From assembly GCF_030381805.1 (NCBI RefSeq), contig NZ_JAUDRH010000007.1, positions 1-64,000 of the forward strand: a stretch of DNA of 64,000 nucleotides. The letters run 5' to 3'. Shown here piece after piece: positions 15,127 through 23,626 of the stretch. Within the stretch, counting starts at the first letter, position 1; each line of letters begins with the position of its first letter. The notes beneath the pieces were generated by a model. The model did not search any database. It was not told where the DNA came from and worked only from the letters and a program-made list of their open reading frames with translations. The translations under genes and the position numbers were made by a program. The stretch comes from Chlorogloeopsis sp. ULAP01 (lineage in GTDB: Bacteria; Cyanobacteriota; Cyanobacteriia; Cyanobacteriales; Nostocaceae).

Positions 15127-16173
15127 ATGTCGTCAGAAAATCTCACCATTGATAACACAACATCTACTCCTGCTAGCTTGATTCATCGCCCCCGTCGCCT
15201 GCGTCGCAGTGCTACCTTGCGTCGCATGGTACGGGAAACAATCTTGACTGTAGACGATCTAATCTACCCCATGTTTGTAATGGAAGGAGAAGGGCAGAAA
15301 GTTGAAATTACTTCCATGCCTGGGTGTTATCGATATACTTTAGATCTATTACTCAAAGAAATAGCACAAGTGCATCAATTGGGTATTGGTGCCATTGCTT
15401 TGTTCCCAGTTATCCCGGAAGCAAAGAAAGACGATACTGGCAGCGAAAGCTACAACTCAGAGGGATTGGTACAGCGAACAGTGAAGGAAATTAAACAAGC
15501 TGTGCCAGAAATATTAGTAATTACCGATATTGCCCTTGACCCTTTTACTACTCACGGTCACGATGGCATATTAGATGAAAATGGCGTTATCCTCAACGAT
15601 CCAACAGTAGAAGTTTTGGTGAAAATGGCATTAGCACAAGCAGCAGCAGGATCGGATATGGTTGCACCCTCTGACATGATGGATGGCAGAGTCGGAGCAA
15701 TTCGTAAAGCACTGGATGCAGAAGGATACGTAGATGTAAGGATTTTGGCGTACTCAGCAAAATATGCTTCTGCATATTATGGCCCGTTTCGGGATGCGTT
15801 AGATTCTGCTCCCAGGTTCGGGGATAAAAAGACTTATCAAATGGACTCAGCTAATGCTAGAGAAGCTATTAAGGAAGTTGCCTTAGACATTGAAGAAGGT
15901 GCAGATATAGTCATGGTTAAACCTGCACTAGCATATTTAGACATCATCCGCCAGGTCAAAGACTATACACATTTACCTGTCGCCGCATATAACGTCAGTG
16001 GAGAGTACGCCATGATTAAAGCTGCTGCTCAAAATGGCTGGATAGATGAAAAGCGAGTAATTTTAGAAACGTTAACCAGCATGAAACGGGCAGGTGCTGA
16101 CTTGATTTTGACTTATTTTGCCAAGGAGGTAGCACTAATTTTGCAGGCGAAAAACCCATTTTCTAATATTTGA
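15127..16173 (+). CDS. hemB: Delta-aminolevulinic acid dehydratase (porphobilinogen synthase), zinc-independent type
   Basis: A 348-residue enzyme condensing two aminolevulinates to porphobilinogen, the step feeding haem, chlorophyll and bilins. The Schiff-base lysines are visible in YSAKYASAYYGP and MVKPALAYLD. The metal loop reads DIALDPFTTHGHDG, where zinc enzymes have a triple-Cys site (DxCxCxYxxHGHCG); all three cysteines are absent, so it should use Mg or no active-site zinc. A Zur-like box lies 32 bases upstream. Together they fit a zinc-sparing arrangement in which haem synthesis is maintained when zinc is scarce, although many phototroph HemBs are Mg-type anyway. A second hemB elsewhere in the genome is possible but not visible. 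Confidence 0.95.
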   Translation: MSSENLTIDNTTSTPASLIHRPRRLRRSATLRRMVRETILTVDDLIYPMFVMEGEGQKVEITSMPGCYRYTLDLLLKEIAQVHQLGIGAIALFPVIPEAKKDDTGSESYNSEGLVQRTVKEIKQAVPEILVITDIALDPFTTHGHDGILDENGVILNDPTVEVLVKMALAQAAAGSDMVAPSDMMDGRVGAIRKALDAEGYVDVRILAYSAKYASAYYGPFRDALDSAPRFGDKKTYQMDSANAREAIKEVALDIEEGADIVMVKPALAYLDIIRQVKDYTHLPVAAYNVSGEYAMIKAAAQNGWIDEKRVILETLTSMKRAGADLILTYFAKEVALILQAKNPFSNI

Positions 16174-16298
16174 TATCGGTGTTTGCTGATGATTGCGGTA
16201 CAAACTATTGTCCCTCCACCGCCCATAGCAATGATTTGTTGAGAAACTCGATTTGTGGCCATTCTCCAATCCATTCCGTGGTATTTCTATCAAATCAA

Positions 16299-17042
16299 TT
16301 ATGAACCAACATTCCAACTTGTTTGCATAAAAATCGCCTCCCACTCTCGCTCAGAGAGTGGTTGCACAGCCAAATCAATACCAAAAGAATCACTAACAGC
16401 AGCAATCAAAGTTGCAATAATCTTTTCAACACTCAAGTTTTGGGAAATTTGCACAGAGGTAAAAGTTTCTGTACCAAATACCTCAGCCAATAAGCTTGCA
16501 TCCGGTTGCAATTGCATGGAACCATGTTGCAAAATTGCTCCACCACGTCGTAACTGAGCACTACCAATCAGTTTACAACCATCTGTTGTTAATAAGTCTG
16601 CACTAGTAGCAGTGCCAAAACAGTTAGGGTTGTGGATATAACCTCGCCCAGCGCTACCGTAATGCAAATCTACGCCAAGCTGACGCCATCCTTGAATTAA
16701 AAACTCACAAATCTTTTGATAAGCTTCTATGCGATTACCACTTAATCCAGATATTACTACAGCATAAGTTAAATCACCTTGATGCAAAACTGCTCTACCA
16801 CCTGTAGGACGCCTGACTAAATCTAGTTTTTGCCCCTGCCAAACCATATGCTGCCAATGTTCAGGATATTTATGTTGGTGATAGCCAAGGGAAATAGCAG
16901 GTGGCGACCAAGTATAAAACCGCACGCTTGGAGGATGCTGTCCTGAAAGGTGCTGTTCTAACAACCAACGGTCAATAGCCATCTGTACATTGCCAGTGGC
17001 TTCTAGGAACGGAATTAGTCGCCAAATCTGCTCGCCGTGCAT
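16299..17042 (-). CDS. Lipoate-protein ligase A / octanoyltransferase family protein
   Basis: A 247-residue member of the biotin/lipoate A/B transferase fold. RRPTGGRAVLHQGDLTYAVV is the family signature and SAQLRRGGAILQHGSM carries the catalytic-lysine-region equivalent; NPNCFGTATSADLL holds a conserved Cys seen in LipM/LplA enzymes. It would transfer octanoyl or lipoyl groups to 2-oxoacid dehydrogenase or GcvH lipoyl domains. The N-terminus (QIWRLIPFLEATGNVQMAID) is typical, so the ATG at 17042 is accepted. It follows hemB on the opposite strand, so the two are convergent. LipM-type octanoyltransferase and salvage ligase cannot be told apart by reading. Confidence 0.8.
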   Translation of the reverse strand: MHGEQIWRLIPFLEATGNVQMAIDRWLLEQHLSGQHPPSVRFYTWSPPAISLGYHQHKYPEHWQHMVWQGQKLDLVRRPTGGRAVLHQGDLTYAVVISGLSGNRIEAYQKICEFLIQGWRQLGVDLHYGSAGRGYIHNPNCFGTATSADLLTTDGCKLIGSAQLRRGGAILQHGSMQLQPDASLLAEVFGTETFTSVQISQNLSVEKIIATLIAAVSDSFGIDLAVQPLSEREWEAIFMQTSWNVGS

Positions 17043-17070
17043 CTATGCAGCAGACCCCTTTCTAAATTGC

Positions 17071-17574
17071 TTAAGCCATGCCAAATTCTGATTGTAAAGC
17101 ATCATCGTTATTATCCGCGATAGTTGCCACAACGGTAATTAAGCGAGAAACTTCAGTAGCAGACAACTCCGCCAAGGTACGTATTGCAATCACAACCACC
17201 TGATTTTCTATAATACCGAAACGGGATTCAAAGGTGCTAGAGCAATTCATCTCTAATAATTGCCGCATTAACTTAGGTTCATCTTTAGCAGGTAACTTTA
17301 GCACCGAAGACCAAACTGTGATCGTATCTTCATCCGTTGTTCCCGTCAGTTGTACAAACACTTCTACACTGCCATAAGTAAATTTCCACAAATAACCACC
17401 TTCTGACGGATGGCTAACCATAGCGCTGTCATTTTGCTCTAAAGTATCGATGACGTTTTCAATCACTTCCACATGGTTAATACTTGTGGTTCCTGCCAGC
17501 ATTTCATCGACGAGTTCGCTAGTTGAGATAGATTCAGTTGCGACTGTCTCTGGATCGGGTTGGTAAGTTGTCAT
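17071..17574 (-). CDS. YbjN-domain protein
   Basis: A 167-residue acidic protein whose layout (VIENVIDTLEQND, GYLWKFTYGSVEVFVQLT, VWSSVLKLPAKDEPKLMRQL, CSSTFESRFGIIENQVVVIA) fits the YbjN / bacterial sensory transduction regulator family, which resembles type III secretion chaperones. No biochemical role is established for the cyanobacterial members. The frame is open upstream to 17631, but GGAGG lies 9 bases before the ATG at 17574 (MTTYQPD), which fixes the start. It lies 28 bases upstream of the lipoate-family gene on the same strand and may be cotranscribed. Confidence 0.7.
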   Translation of the reverse strand: MTTYQPDPETVATESISTSELVDEMLAGTTSINHVEVIENVIDTLEQNDSAMVSHPSEGGYLWKFTYGSVEVFVQLTGTTDEDTITVWSSVLKLPAKDEPKLMRQLLEMNCSSTFESRFGIIENQVVVIAIRTLAELSATEVSRLITVVATIADNNDDALQSEFGMA

Positions 17575-17896
17575 ACAGATTTTGCCTCCAAATTGTAATT
17601 TATCCACACCTACTTTATACTGTGGGAGCAAAGAAGGTGAGAAACGTAAGGCAGATTGTTACATCGTTAATGGTTATTAATCCCTAATAATTGCCGAAAT
17701 CCAGATTTATCTTCATCAGTCAGTCGCCAGATATGATTGACTCTTCCTTGCAGATTACTGGCGCTACTGTTTAAACATTAGTAAGAATTTGAACCACAAA
17801 GGCACAGAAAGCACAGAGAATTTATGAGGGCTATTACTGGGAACACTGAATAGTTAGCATTACAATTTCTTTAACCTGTCCCCATCAAAAGCAGCA
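17575..17896. other. Intergenic region with one short interspersed repeat
   Basis: About 320 bases between divergent genes. The only recognisable item is the repeat at 17792-17818 (CACAAAGGCACAGAAAGC wording) shared with 4463-4490. No RNA gene or terminator was seen. Confidence 0.5.
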
Positions 17897-18697
17897 ATGG
17901 AATGTAGTCCAGACGAGTTAAATGCAGCACGTCAAAGTTTACTTGACAAAACCGTTGATTACTTTTTAGTAAAGAAGGGCGTAGAGGCTTTATTCGTTCA
18001 AGGGTCTGTAGCGTCGGGTAATACAGATGAGTTTTCAGATATTGATTTTCGAGTTGTGATTCAACCAGAGTTATACGAGCAATTTTTATCAGAGCGTTTT
18101 TCCGTTCCTAAATGCTGGGGAGAATGGATTTATAACGAGTGGGCAGCAATTCAATGGGTGTGTATTTCTCACTTTCATCCATTCAATAAAATTGATGTTC
18201 TTTACTATAAGCTGCAAGACATACAGCCTTCGCCTTGGTTCTTGCAACCAGTTTTAATTATTTTTGACCCAAAGAAGTTAATACATCAAGTTATTGAAGC
18301 GTCTCAAGGGTTAGAGTTTTCCTTAGAAATTGATGAGATAAATCGACTCATTAGCAAAGGATTAGCGCAAGCTGAGGAAGTATACCGTCGAGCCATACGT
18401 GGAGAGCTTTTTTATGCCCAGTCACTGTTAGAGAACTTTCGGTTAACGATAATGCAAATTGACGATTACTGCCAAAAAAATCCCTCTTTCTCATATGCTT
18501 CTGCTCATTTTGAACGGCGTGGAAGCCAGATATTAATTGAGGTTTTAAAACGCTCCTATGCCTTATTAGAAAAACAATCTATTCTTAATGCTTTAAGTAC
18601 TTTGTTGAAAGCATATCAAGAGCAAGTTATCAAGCTTCATGAAACGTTACTACTAAACCGGATGCAAAAACAGATTTGCATTGGATTAACATCTTGA
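17897..18697 (+). CDS. Nucleotidyltransferase-domain protein
   Basis: A 266-residue protein with the Pol-beta-type nucleotidyltransferase signature FVQGSVASGNTDEFSDIDFR: the GS pair followed by D-x-D at residues about 50-52. The C-terminal half is helical, as in aminoglycoside adenylyltransferases of the AadK/ANT(6) kind and related housekeeping proteins. It may adenylylate a small molecule or a protein, but the substrate cannot be inferred and a resistance role should not be assumed. It stands alone between divergent and convergent neighbours. Confidence 0.7.
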   Translation: MECSPDELNAARQSLLDKTVDYFLVKKGVEALFVQGSVASGNTDEFSDIDFRVVIQPELYEQFLSERFSVPKCWGEWIYNEWAAIQWVCISHFHPFNKIDVLYYKLQDIQPSPWFLQPVLIIFDPKKLIHQVIEASQGLEFSLEIDEINRLISKGLAQAEEVYRRAIRGELFYAQSLLENFRLTIMQIDDYCQKNPSFSYASAHFERRGSQILIEVLKRSYALLEKQSILNALSTLLKAYQEQVIKLHETLLLNRMQKQICIGLTS

Positions 18698-18743
18698 TTG
18701 AATTGTGTAGAAACAAGGATGAGGGTTAATAAACCCTCTTACA

Positions 18744-18779
18744 CTAAAAAGCAAAGCGCCCCTCCTTATGGAGAGGCGC
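18744..18779 (-). terminator. Rho-independent terminator of psbA
   Basis: Stem GCGCCTCTCC / GGAGGGGCGC (18756-18779, four-base loop) followed on the minus strand by TTTGCTTTTTA, 30 bases past the psbA stop. Confidence 0.9.
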
Positions 18780-18809
18780 TCGATTATCTATCTAGACAGG
18801 GTGGGAAAA

Positions 18810-19892
18810 TTAACCGTTGATAGCAGGAGCGCTGATAGCAACAGGGGCAGATTCAGCAGCAGCCAAATCGAGAGGGAAGTTGTGAGCATTGCGCTCGTGC
18901 ATGACTTCCATACCCAAGTTAGCGCGGTTGATGATGTCAGCCCAGGTGTTGATGACATGACCTTGGGAATCAATCACAGACTGGTTGAAGTTGAAACCAT
19001 TCAGGTTGAATGCCATGGTGCTGATGCCCAGAGCGGTGAACCAGATTCCAATTACAGGCCAAGCTGCCAAGAAGAAGTGCAAGCTGCGGCTGTTGTTGAA
19101 AGAAGCGTATTGGAAAATCAAGCGACCGAAGTAACCGTGAGCAGCTACGATGTTGTAGGTTTCTTCTTCCTGACCGAACTTGTAACCGTAGTTTTGAGAT
19201 TCGGTTTCGGTGGTTTCACGTACCAGAGAAGAGGTTACCAAACTTCCGTGCATTGCGCTGAACAAGCTACCACCGAATACACCTGCTACACCTAGTTGGT
19301 GGAAGGGGTGCATGAGGATGTTGTGCTCGGCTTGGAATACCAACATGAAGTTGAAGGTTCCAGAGATACCCAAAGGCATTCCGTCTGAGAAGGAGCCTTG
19401 TCCTAAGGGGTAGATCAAGAAGACTGCGGTTGCTGCTGCGACTGGTGCAGAGTAAGCTACGGCAATCCAAGGACGCATTCCTAAGCGGTAGCTCAGTTCC
19501 CACTCACGACCGAGGTAGCAGAATACGCCGATCAAGAAGTGGAAGATTACCAATTGGTAAGGACCACCATTGTACAACCACTCGTCTAAGGATGCTGCTT
19601 CCCAAATTGGGTAGAAGTGCAAACCAATGGCGTTGGAGGAAGGTACTACTGCACCGGAGATGATGTTGTTTCCGTACATTAAGGAGCCTGCTACTGGCTC
19701 GCGGATGCCATCGATGTCTACTGGTGGTGCTGCGATGAAGGCGATGATGAAGCAGGTGGTTGCTGCGAGGAGGGTTGGAATCATCAGTACGCCGAACCAG
19801 CCGATGTATAGGCGGTTTTCGGTGCTGGTGATGAATTCACAGAACTGCTCCCATATGTTGGCGCTTTTGCGCTGTTGTAGGGTTGCTGTCAT
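18810..19892 (-). CDS. psbA: Photosystem II D1 reaction-centre protein, E130 (high-light) form
   Basis: A 360-residue thylakoid membrane protein that binds the P680 chlorophylls, pheophytin, QB and the Mn4CaO5 cluster. It is recognisable throughout (MTATLQQRKSANIWEQFC, FHFLIGVFCYLGREWELSYR, YASFNNSRSLHFFLAAWP). Residue 130, counted from the MTATLQQR start, is Glu, the form cyanobacteria use for high-light D1; low-light copies carry Gln. Ser264 of the QB pocket (FQYASFNNS) is present. The C-terminus reads NFPLDLAAAESAPVAISAP, so the usual cut after Ala344 is available. The open frame continues 25 residues upstream to 19967, but MTATLQQR is the universal D1 start. A strong terminator follows. 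Confidence 0.99.
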   Translation of the reverse strand: MTATLQQRKSANIWEQFCEFITSTENRLYIGWFGVLMIPTLLAATTCFIIAFIAAPPVDIDGIREPVAGSLMYGNNIISGAVVPSSNAIGLHFYPIWEAASLDEWLYNGGPYQLVIFHFLIGVFCYLGREWELSYRLGMRPWIAVAYSAPVAAATAVFLIYPLGQGSFSDGMPLGISGTFNFMLVFQAEHNILMHPFHQLGVAGVFGGSLFSAMHGSLVTSSLVRETTETESQNYGYKFGQEEETYNIVAAHGYFGRLIFQYASFNNSRSLHFFLAAWPVIGIWFTALGISTMAFNLNGFNFNQSVIDSQGHVINTWADIINRANLGMEVMHERNAHNFPLDLAAAESAPVAISAPAING

Positions 19893-20197
19893 GATTCTAT
19901 GAGTGCGATGATTTTTTGATTTATGAATCAGGCGCTTGTTTGTTTGCCTGTAACAATACATTAACACAGGTTTACTTAACTTTACAATACCCTTTGAGAA
20001 ATTAAAGCTCTTTTCTTACTTAAGTAGTACTGAGTGCTGTTCCTGCTCCAACTACGGTTGTAAATGCAGGGGGAGTAGCGTTGTAAAATACAAAGTTGCT
20101 TCGGTGCTTTCATCCATACTTGGCCTGTGTCAGGGAAAGCGTGGAATTACAGCATCACGTTGCTCTAAGCTGGCTAATTTAAAGAGAGGAGATTTTC
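19893..20197. other. Shared upstream region of psbA and the Rieske gene
   Basis: About 300 AT-rich bases between divergent genes. The psbA leader and promoter must lie here; a possible minus-strand TTGTAA ... TAATGT pair near 19965-19990 is weak. GAGAGGAGA at 20185-20193 is the ribosome site of the plus-strand gene. Confidence 0.5.
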
Positions 20198-20551
20198 ATG
20201 AGTTGGACAAAAGTTCTTTCAGCTGACGCACTTTCTTCAGGCACACGACAAGTAGTAAAAGTTGGTGATCGTAATATTTTGCTGTTGAATCACGAAGATC
20301 AGCTTTATGCAGTTGAGAATGCCTGTCCTCATCTAAAATTATCTTTAAAGAAAAGTAAAATTACTGAAGATGGGGCGATTGTTTGTCCTTGGCATCGTAG
20401 TGCTTTTGATTTGCGTACTGGTGAAGTTAAAGAATGGATTGTTTGGCCGCCTGTTGTGGGTAAGGCAATGGGTATGATTTCGCAACAAAAGGTACTGCCA
20501 GTTTTTCCTGTGCGTGTTGAGGAAGGAAGTATCTGGGTGGATGTGGAATAG
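20198..20551 (+). CDS. Rieske [2Fe-2S] ferredoxin-like protein
   Basis: A 117-residue soluble Rieske protein. The cluster ligands are Cys43-Pro-His45 (NACPHL) and Cys63-Pro-Trp-His66 (CPWHRSAFD), matching CxH ... CxxH. There is no membrane helix or oxygenase domain, so it is a small electron carrier of the NirD/biphenyl-ferredoxin size class. The linker is shorter than in bc1/b6f Rieske proteins. A good ribosome site (GAGAGGAG) precedes the ATG. The partner reductase or oxygenase is not encoded next to it; the following methyltransferase is 161 bases away. Confidence 0.92.
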   Translation: MSWTKVLSADALSSGTRQVVKVGDRNILLLNHEDQLYAVENACPHLKLSLKKSKITEDGAIVCPWHRSAFDLRTGEVKEWIVWPPVVGKAMGMISQQKVLPVFPVRVEEGSIWVDVE

Positions 20552-20712
20552 TAACAATTCCTGCATCTGCATCTGCATGGCGATCGCTTAGGGAATGTAC
20601 CTGTGGTAGTGCAAATTCCTTTTGGCGATCGCTTATTATTTTTCCTAGAGTCCGATGAAATGTAGCTGAATACCTGTAATTACAGGTGACAAAGGGAATC
20701 GGAGATGTTTGT

Positions 20713-21396
20713 ATGTTTGAAAAACAACCACAAGATTTACGGCAGAAGGTAAAACAGCTAGCTACCGAAGCCCTGAGCAAATCAGATCCGTCGGCATGGT
20801 TTGAAGTTTTATATGCTGAAGCACAGGGTGATACAACACAAATTCCTTGGGCGAAGTTAACTGTAAACCCCTATTTACAAAATTGGTTACTGACTTATAA
20901 TCCTCAAAGCCAAGGACGTTCAGCTTTGGTAATTGGTTGTGGTTTGGGAGATGATGCGGAGGCTTTAGCAGAATTAGGATTTCAGGTAACTGCTTTTGAT
21001 ATTTCCGCCACAGCTATAGCCTGGTGTAGACAACGATTTCCTGATTCACCTGTTACTTATGCGATCGCAGATTTGTTAGATATTCCCTCGCAATGGCATC
21101 ATACTTTTGATTTAGTTGTTGAATCTAGAAATCTGCAAGCTTTACCTTTGAGTGTGCGTTCCTGTGCCATTCGAGCAGTAGCTTCTTTAGTCGCTGTGCA
21201 AGGAACGTTGTTGCTGATTAATCGATTTCGCGAAACTGAAGCAGAACCTGATGGCCCTCCTTGGCCATTATCTAACTCAGAACTTGCTCAGTTTGAAGCA
21301 TTGGGATTATCGGAAGTTCGTCGTACTCTATTAATGGATCCAGAGCAGCCTGATGTTAAACATATACGACTTGAGTATCAAAGGCAAATCTATTAA
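20713..21396 (+). CDS. Class I SAM-dependent methyltransferase
   Basis: A 227-residue Rossmann-fold methyltransferase. Motif I is LVIGCGLGDDAEALAELG, followed by the acidic end of strand 2 (VTAFDIS) and motif post-I/II (YAIADLLDIPSQWHHTFDLV, VVESRNLQAL). It resembles thiopurine- or thiol-methyltransferase-like proteins (TPMT family) in size, but the substrate is unknown. The start at 20713 is chosen because GGAG lies 8 bases before it; an upstream ATG at 20686 lacks such a site. Confidence 0.82.
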   Translation: MFEKQPQDLRQKVKQLATEALSKSDPSAWFEVLYAEAQGDTTQIPWAKLTVNPYLQNWLLTYNPQSQGRSALVIGCGLGDDAEALAELGFQVTAFDISATAIAWCRQRFPDSPVTYAIADLLDIPSQWHHTFDLVVESRNLQALPLSVRSCAIRAVASLVAVQGTLLLINRFRETEAEPDGPPWPLSNSELAQFEALGLSEVRRTLLMDPEQPDVKHIRLEYQRQIY

Positions 21397-21703
21397 AAGG
21401 GAACAAGGAACAGGAAACAAGGGGTATGGTATGAAGTTTTATACCCCTCATATGGGAACAAAATAAAAATAAAAACCCCGGCTATCAACCGAGGTTAGAG
21501 GAGAAAACCATTTGTCTATGGGAGATAGAAATATTCTCAAAGGGAGAAAATCTTAGTTAGCACTATAGACAACCGGGTACATCTTTAGCTTATAAGGGTA
21601 CTTTTGATGATTCCTCTGTCATTAGTAGTGCTATAGGTAGTTTTACGTTCTGTACACATTAATTAATGTAAAAAAGTGTAACGAGGTTTGTTATATCCCT
21701 GCC
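21397..21703. other. Intergenic region between convergent genes
   Basis: It holds a perfect 7-base inverted repeat GGGGTAT/ATACCCC (21421-21447) and the terminator at 21461-21495. The rest shows no coding or RNA signature. Confidence 0.5.
21461..21495 (-). terminator. Rho-independent terminator for the solute-binding protein gene
   Basis: On the minus strand, ACCTCGG-TTGATAG-CCGGGGT (7 bp with one G-T pair) is followed by TTTTTATTTTTATTTTG. It lies about 210 bases past the stop of the gene ending at 21704. Confidence 0.7.
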
Positions 21704-22609
21704 TCAAAGTTCACTCTTGGGAATTTCTTCGCGGGATTCGATTACCAGTTGCATGGTTTCAATTGTTAAATCGCGCAAATCTTTATTTAGAAACACGACA
21801 CCATTTGAGCCAAACCAACGGTCAAATATAGCTACATATCGTTTTTCTCCATCCACAAATCCTTGCATAAATTTGTACAGGGTATAGTTGACTGCATCAA
21901 CAAACTTAGAGTTATTCTCAGGAAGCATACAGGCAATACCCTCGCTAGAATAAGGGCGATCAGGTACAATTTGGAACGCATCTTGATTTTTAGTTGTTTC
22001 TAACCATCCCTCGATCAAAATGCTATCTGACGCCAAAGCATCTATTTTTCCCTGTTGCAAGGCAGCGTATCCCTCTGCTCTGTCTTTAAGAAAGACTAGT
22101 TGAGCTTGAGGTTGCGATCGCCTAATTGCTAATTCATTGGTAGTTTGTTTTAATACACCAACACGCTTACCAATTAAAGACTCAGGCGAACCAAGATTAC
22201 TTCCTTTCTTTACCAATAACTGGGTACCAGTAGCGCCGTAGCTAAGTGAGAAATCTACCTTTTTGTCGCGTTCCCACGTAAAACTACTAGCATCACAGAC
22301 AATATCAACTTGTCGGTTAAGTATTTTGGGAATCCTTTGTGCAGGTGTCAGTGCCACCAATTTCAATTGAATTTTTCTTCCTAGTTCTTTTTCTAACTGC
22401 TCTTTAATTAAATTCAGCATATCTATGGAGTAGCCAACCAACTGTCCCTTCTCGTTGGCATAAGCAAAGGGGATTGCATCTTTACTGGTGCCTGCTGTTA
22501 GTACACCTGTCCGTGCTACTTTTTGCATCACGGTTTCTGCCTGAGCTAAACTTGGTGCTGATGTTACGAATAATAAACTCAGGGTTGTTATTACCAATTT
22601 TTTATACAT
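21704..22609 (-). CDS. Family 3 (amino-acid type) periplasmic solute-binding protein
   Basis: A 301-residue secreted protein with a clear signal peptide (MYKKLVITTLSLLFVTSAPS, cleavage likely after AQA). The mature part has the SBP_bac_3 layout: GVLTAGTSKDAIPFAYANEK, YSIDMLNLIKEQLEKEL, VDIVCDASSFTWERDKKVDF, LIGKRVGVLKQTTNE and YAALQQGKIDALASDS. Such proteins capture polar amino acids for an ABC importer, or act as ligand sensors. No permease or ATPase genes adjoin, so it must share a transporter encoded elsewhere. The substrate is unknown. Confidence 0.85.
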   Translation of the reverse strand: MYKKLVITTLSLLFVTSAPSLAQAETVMQKVARTGVLTAGTSKDAIPFAYANEKGQLVGYSIDMLNLIKEQLEKELGRKIQLKLVALTPAQRIPKILNRQVDIVCDASSFTWERDKKVDFSLSYGATGTQLLVKKGSNLGSPESLIGKRVGVLKQTTNELAIRRSQPQAQLVFLKDRAEGYAALQQGKIDALASDSILIEGWLETTKNQDAFQIVPDRPYSSEGIACMLPENNSKFVDAVNYTLYKFMQGFVDGEKRYVAIFDRWFGSNGVVFLNKDLRDLTIETMQLVIESREEIPKSEL

Positions 22610-22722
22610 ATTTAATCTTGTAAAAGGGACTAGGGACTTGGTACTCGTGACTGGGAATTGGGTGGAAAGCGGAAAAATTATGGAAGGGGCTTTAAACCCC
22701 TCCCAAATTTTGCAACCTCCCC

Positions 22723-22750
22723 CAGTACCCAGTACCCAGTACCCAGTACC
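22723..22750. repeat. Four tandem CAGTACC heptamers
   Basis: Four perfect consecutive 7-base units. Heptanucleotide short tandem repeats are characteristic of heterocystous cyanobacteria. Confidence 0.9.
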
Positions 22751-22753
22751 GGG

Positions 22754-22809
22754 AGCGGCGTTCCTCCCCCACCTAAAGGTGGGCGATCGGTGGGGGACTC
22801 CTCGCCGCT
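22754..22809. repeat. Nested GC-rich palindrome
   Basis: Outer arms AGCGGCG (22754-22760) and CGCCGCT (22803-22809) enclose CCCACC-TAAA-GGTGGG and further CCCCCA/TGGGGG complementarity. It is probably a dispersed hairpin repeat. Confidence 0.7.
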
Positions 22810-23276
22810 ACCTGTTGAATATATTTCGGTCGGTTTATTTTACAAGGATGTTTAAAAGTAGTAAAGTTAATATCTAAATTAATATTTTAGATTTACTGAT
22901 TCTAAGAACTTTGAGAATACATTTACTGTAATCTCAAATTATATTTAAAAAAATATGTCAACTTAACAACAGAGCCAATATTTTTTGAGAAAACTAACTG
23001 AAGTTTTGACCATAATCAAGCTGGATTCTCAATGATTCAGCTTGATGTATGTAGTTAAGTTGACTTTATATAGCAGCTTGGCTGAGTTTAACTTGTAAGT
23101 ATTCAGGCGAGACGAAACCAACATAAGTTCAAGAATGTAGAAAAAGAATAAATGCCAGTCACTACAAGTTGGTACTTAGACACGTAAACATTTAGCGACT
23201 ACCCAAAAGGTAGTCACCCAATGAGCTGATTGCTAATGACAACCTCAACTAGTGAACTATTTTTTTCTGGGTATCT

Positions 23277-23519
23277 TTAAATTTCTCCAGTAACTTCAAC
23301 AGGCTCTTGACCAAACTTCATTAATTCGTAAAGATCTGAAGCATATAAATCTTCATGACTTGGTTCATCTGTCTGGCTTGTTGCCACAATTGGATCGCCA
23401 TAGGCTTTAGTTTTACCTATAAGTAAAAGTTTTTTGCCTGCACACTCTCCAATTAACTTGAATTGATTGTCAGGGAAAAAGTCTACATCAGTAAAGAAAG
23501 CACGATTTTTGATAGGCAT
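23277..23519 (-). CDS. Small conserved-looking protein of unknown function
   Basis: An 80-residue acidic protein starting MPIKNRAFFTDVDFF, with a GECAGKKLLLIGKTKAYGD core and an acidic tail. GGAGGAG lies just before the ATG at 23519, which is preferred over the upstream ATG at 23543. I do not recognise the family. It follows the riboswitch-led small gene by about 107 bases on the same strand and could be read from the same transcript. The strong ribosome site argues that it is real. Confidence 0.6.
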   Translation of the reverse strand: MPIKNRAFFTDVDFFPDNQFKLIGECAGKKLLLIGKTKAYGDPIVATSQTDEPSHEDLYASDLYELMKFGQEPVEVTGEI

Positions 23520-23626
23520 TTCTCCTCCTAAGTTCTGATGCAACAGTTATGTTAACAAAAAAGATAAATAAGTGTGTTAATTTTTGTTTCCTAATTACCT
23601 TATTTGATAATTAGTTACTAACACAG

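Larger units (their letters stand above)
22610..23276. other. Long repeat-rich intergenic region
   Basis: About 670 bases holding the CAGTACC heptamers (22723-22750), a GC-rich palindrome (22754-22809), then AT-rich sequence with a GACTACC-CAAAA-GGTAGTC hairpin at 23197-23215. No protein-like frame was found. Confidence 0.6.

Noticed and set aside
18768..19902. Several plus-strand open frames opposite psbA
   Set aside because: Shadow frames of a highly conserved, codon-biased gene; no ribosome sites or family resemblance.
23197..23215. Terminator after the 80-residue gene
   Set aside because: The GACTACC/GGTAGTC hairpin has no T-run on the minus strand.
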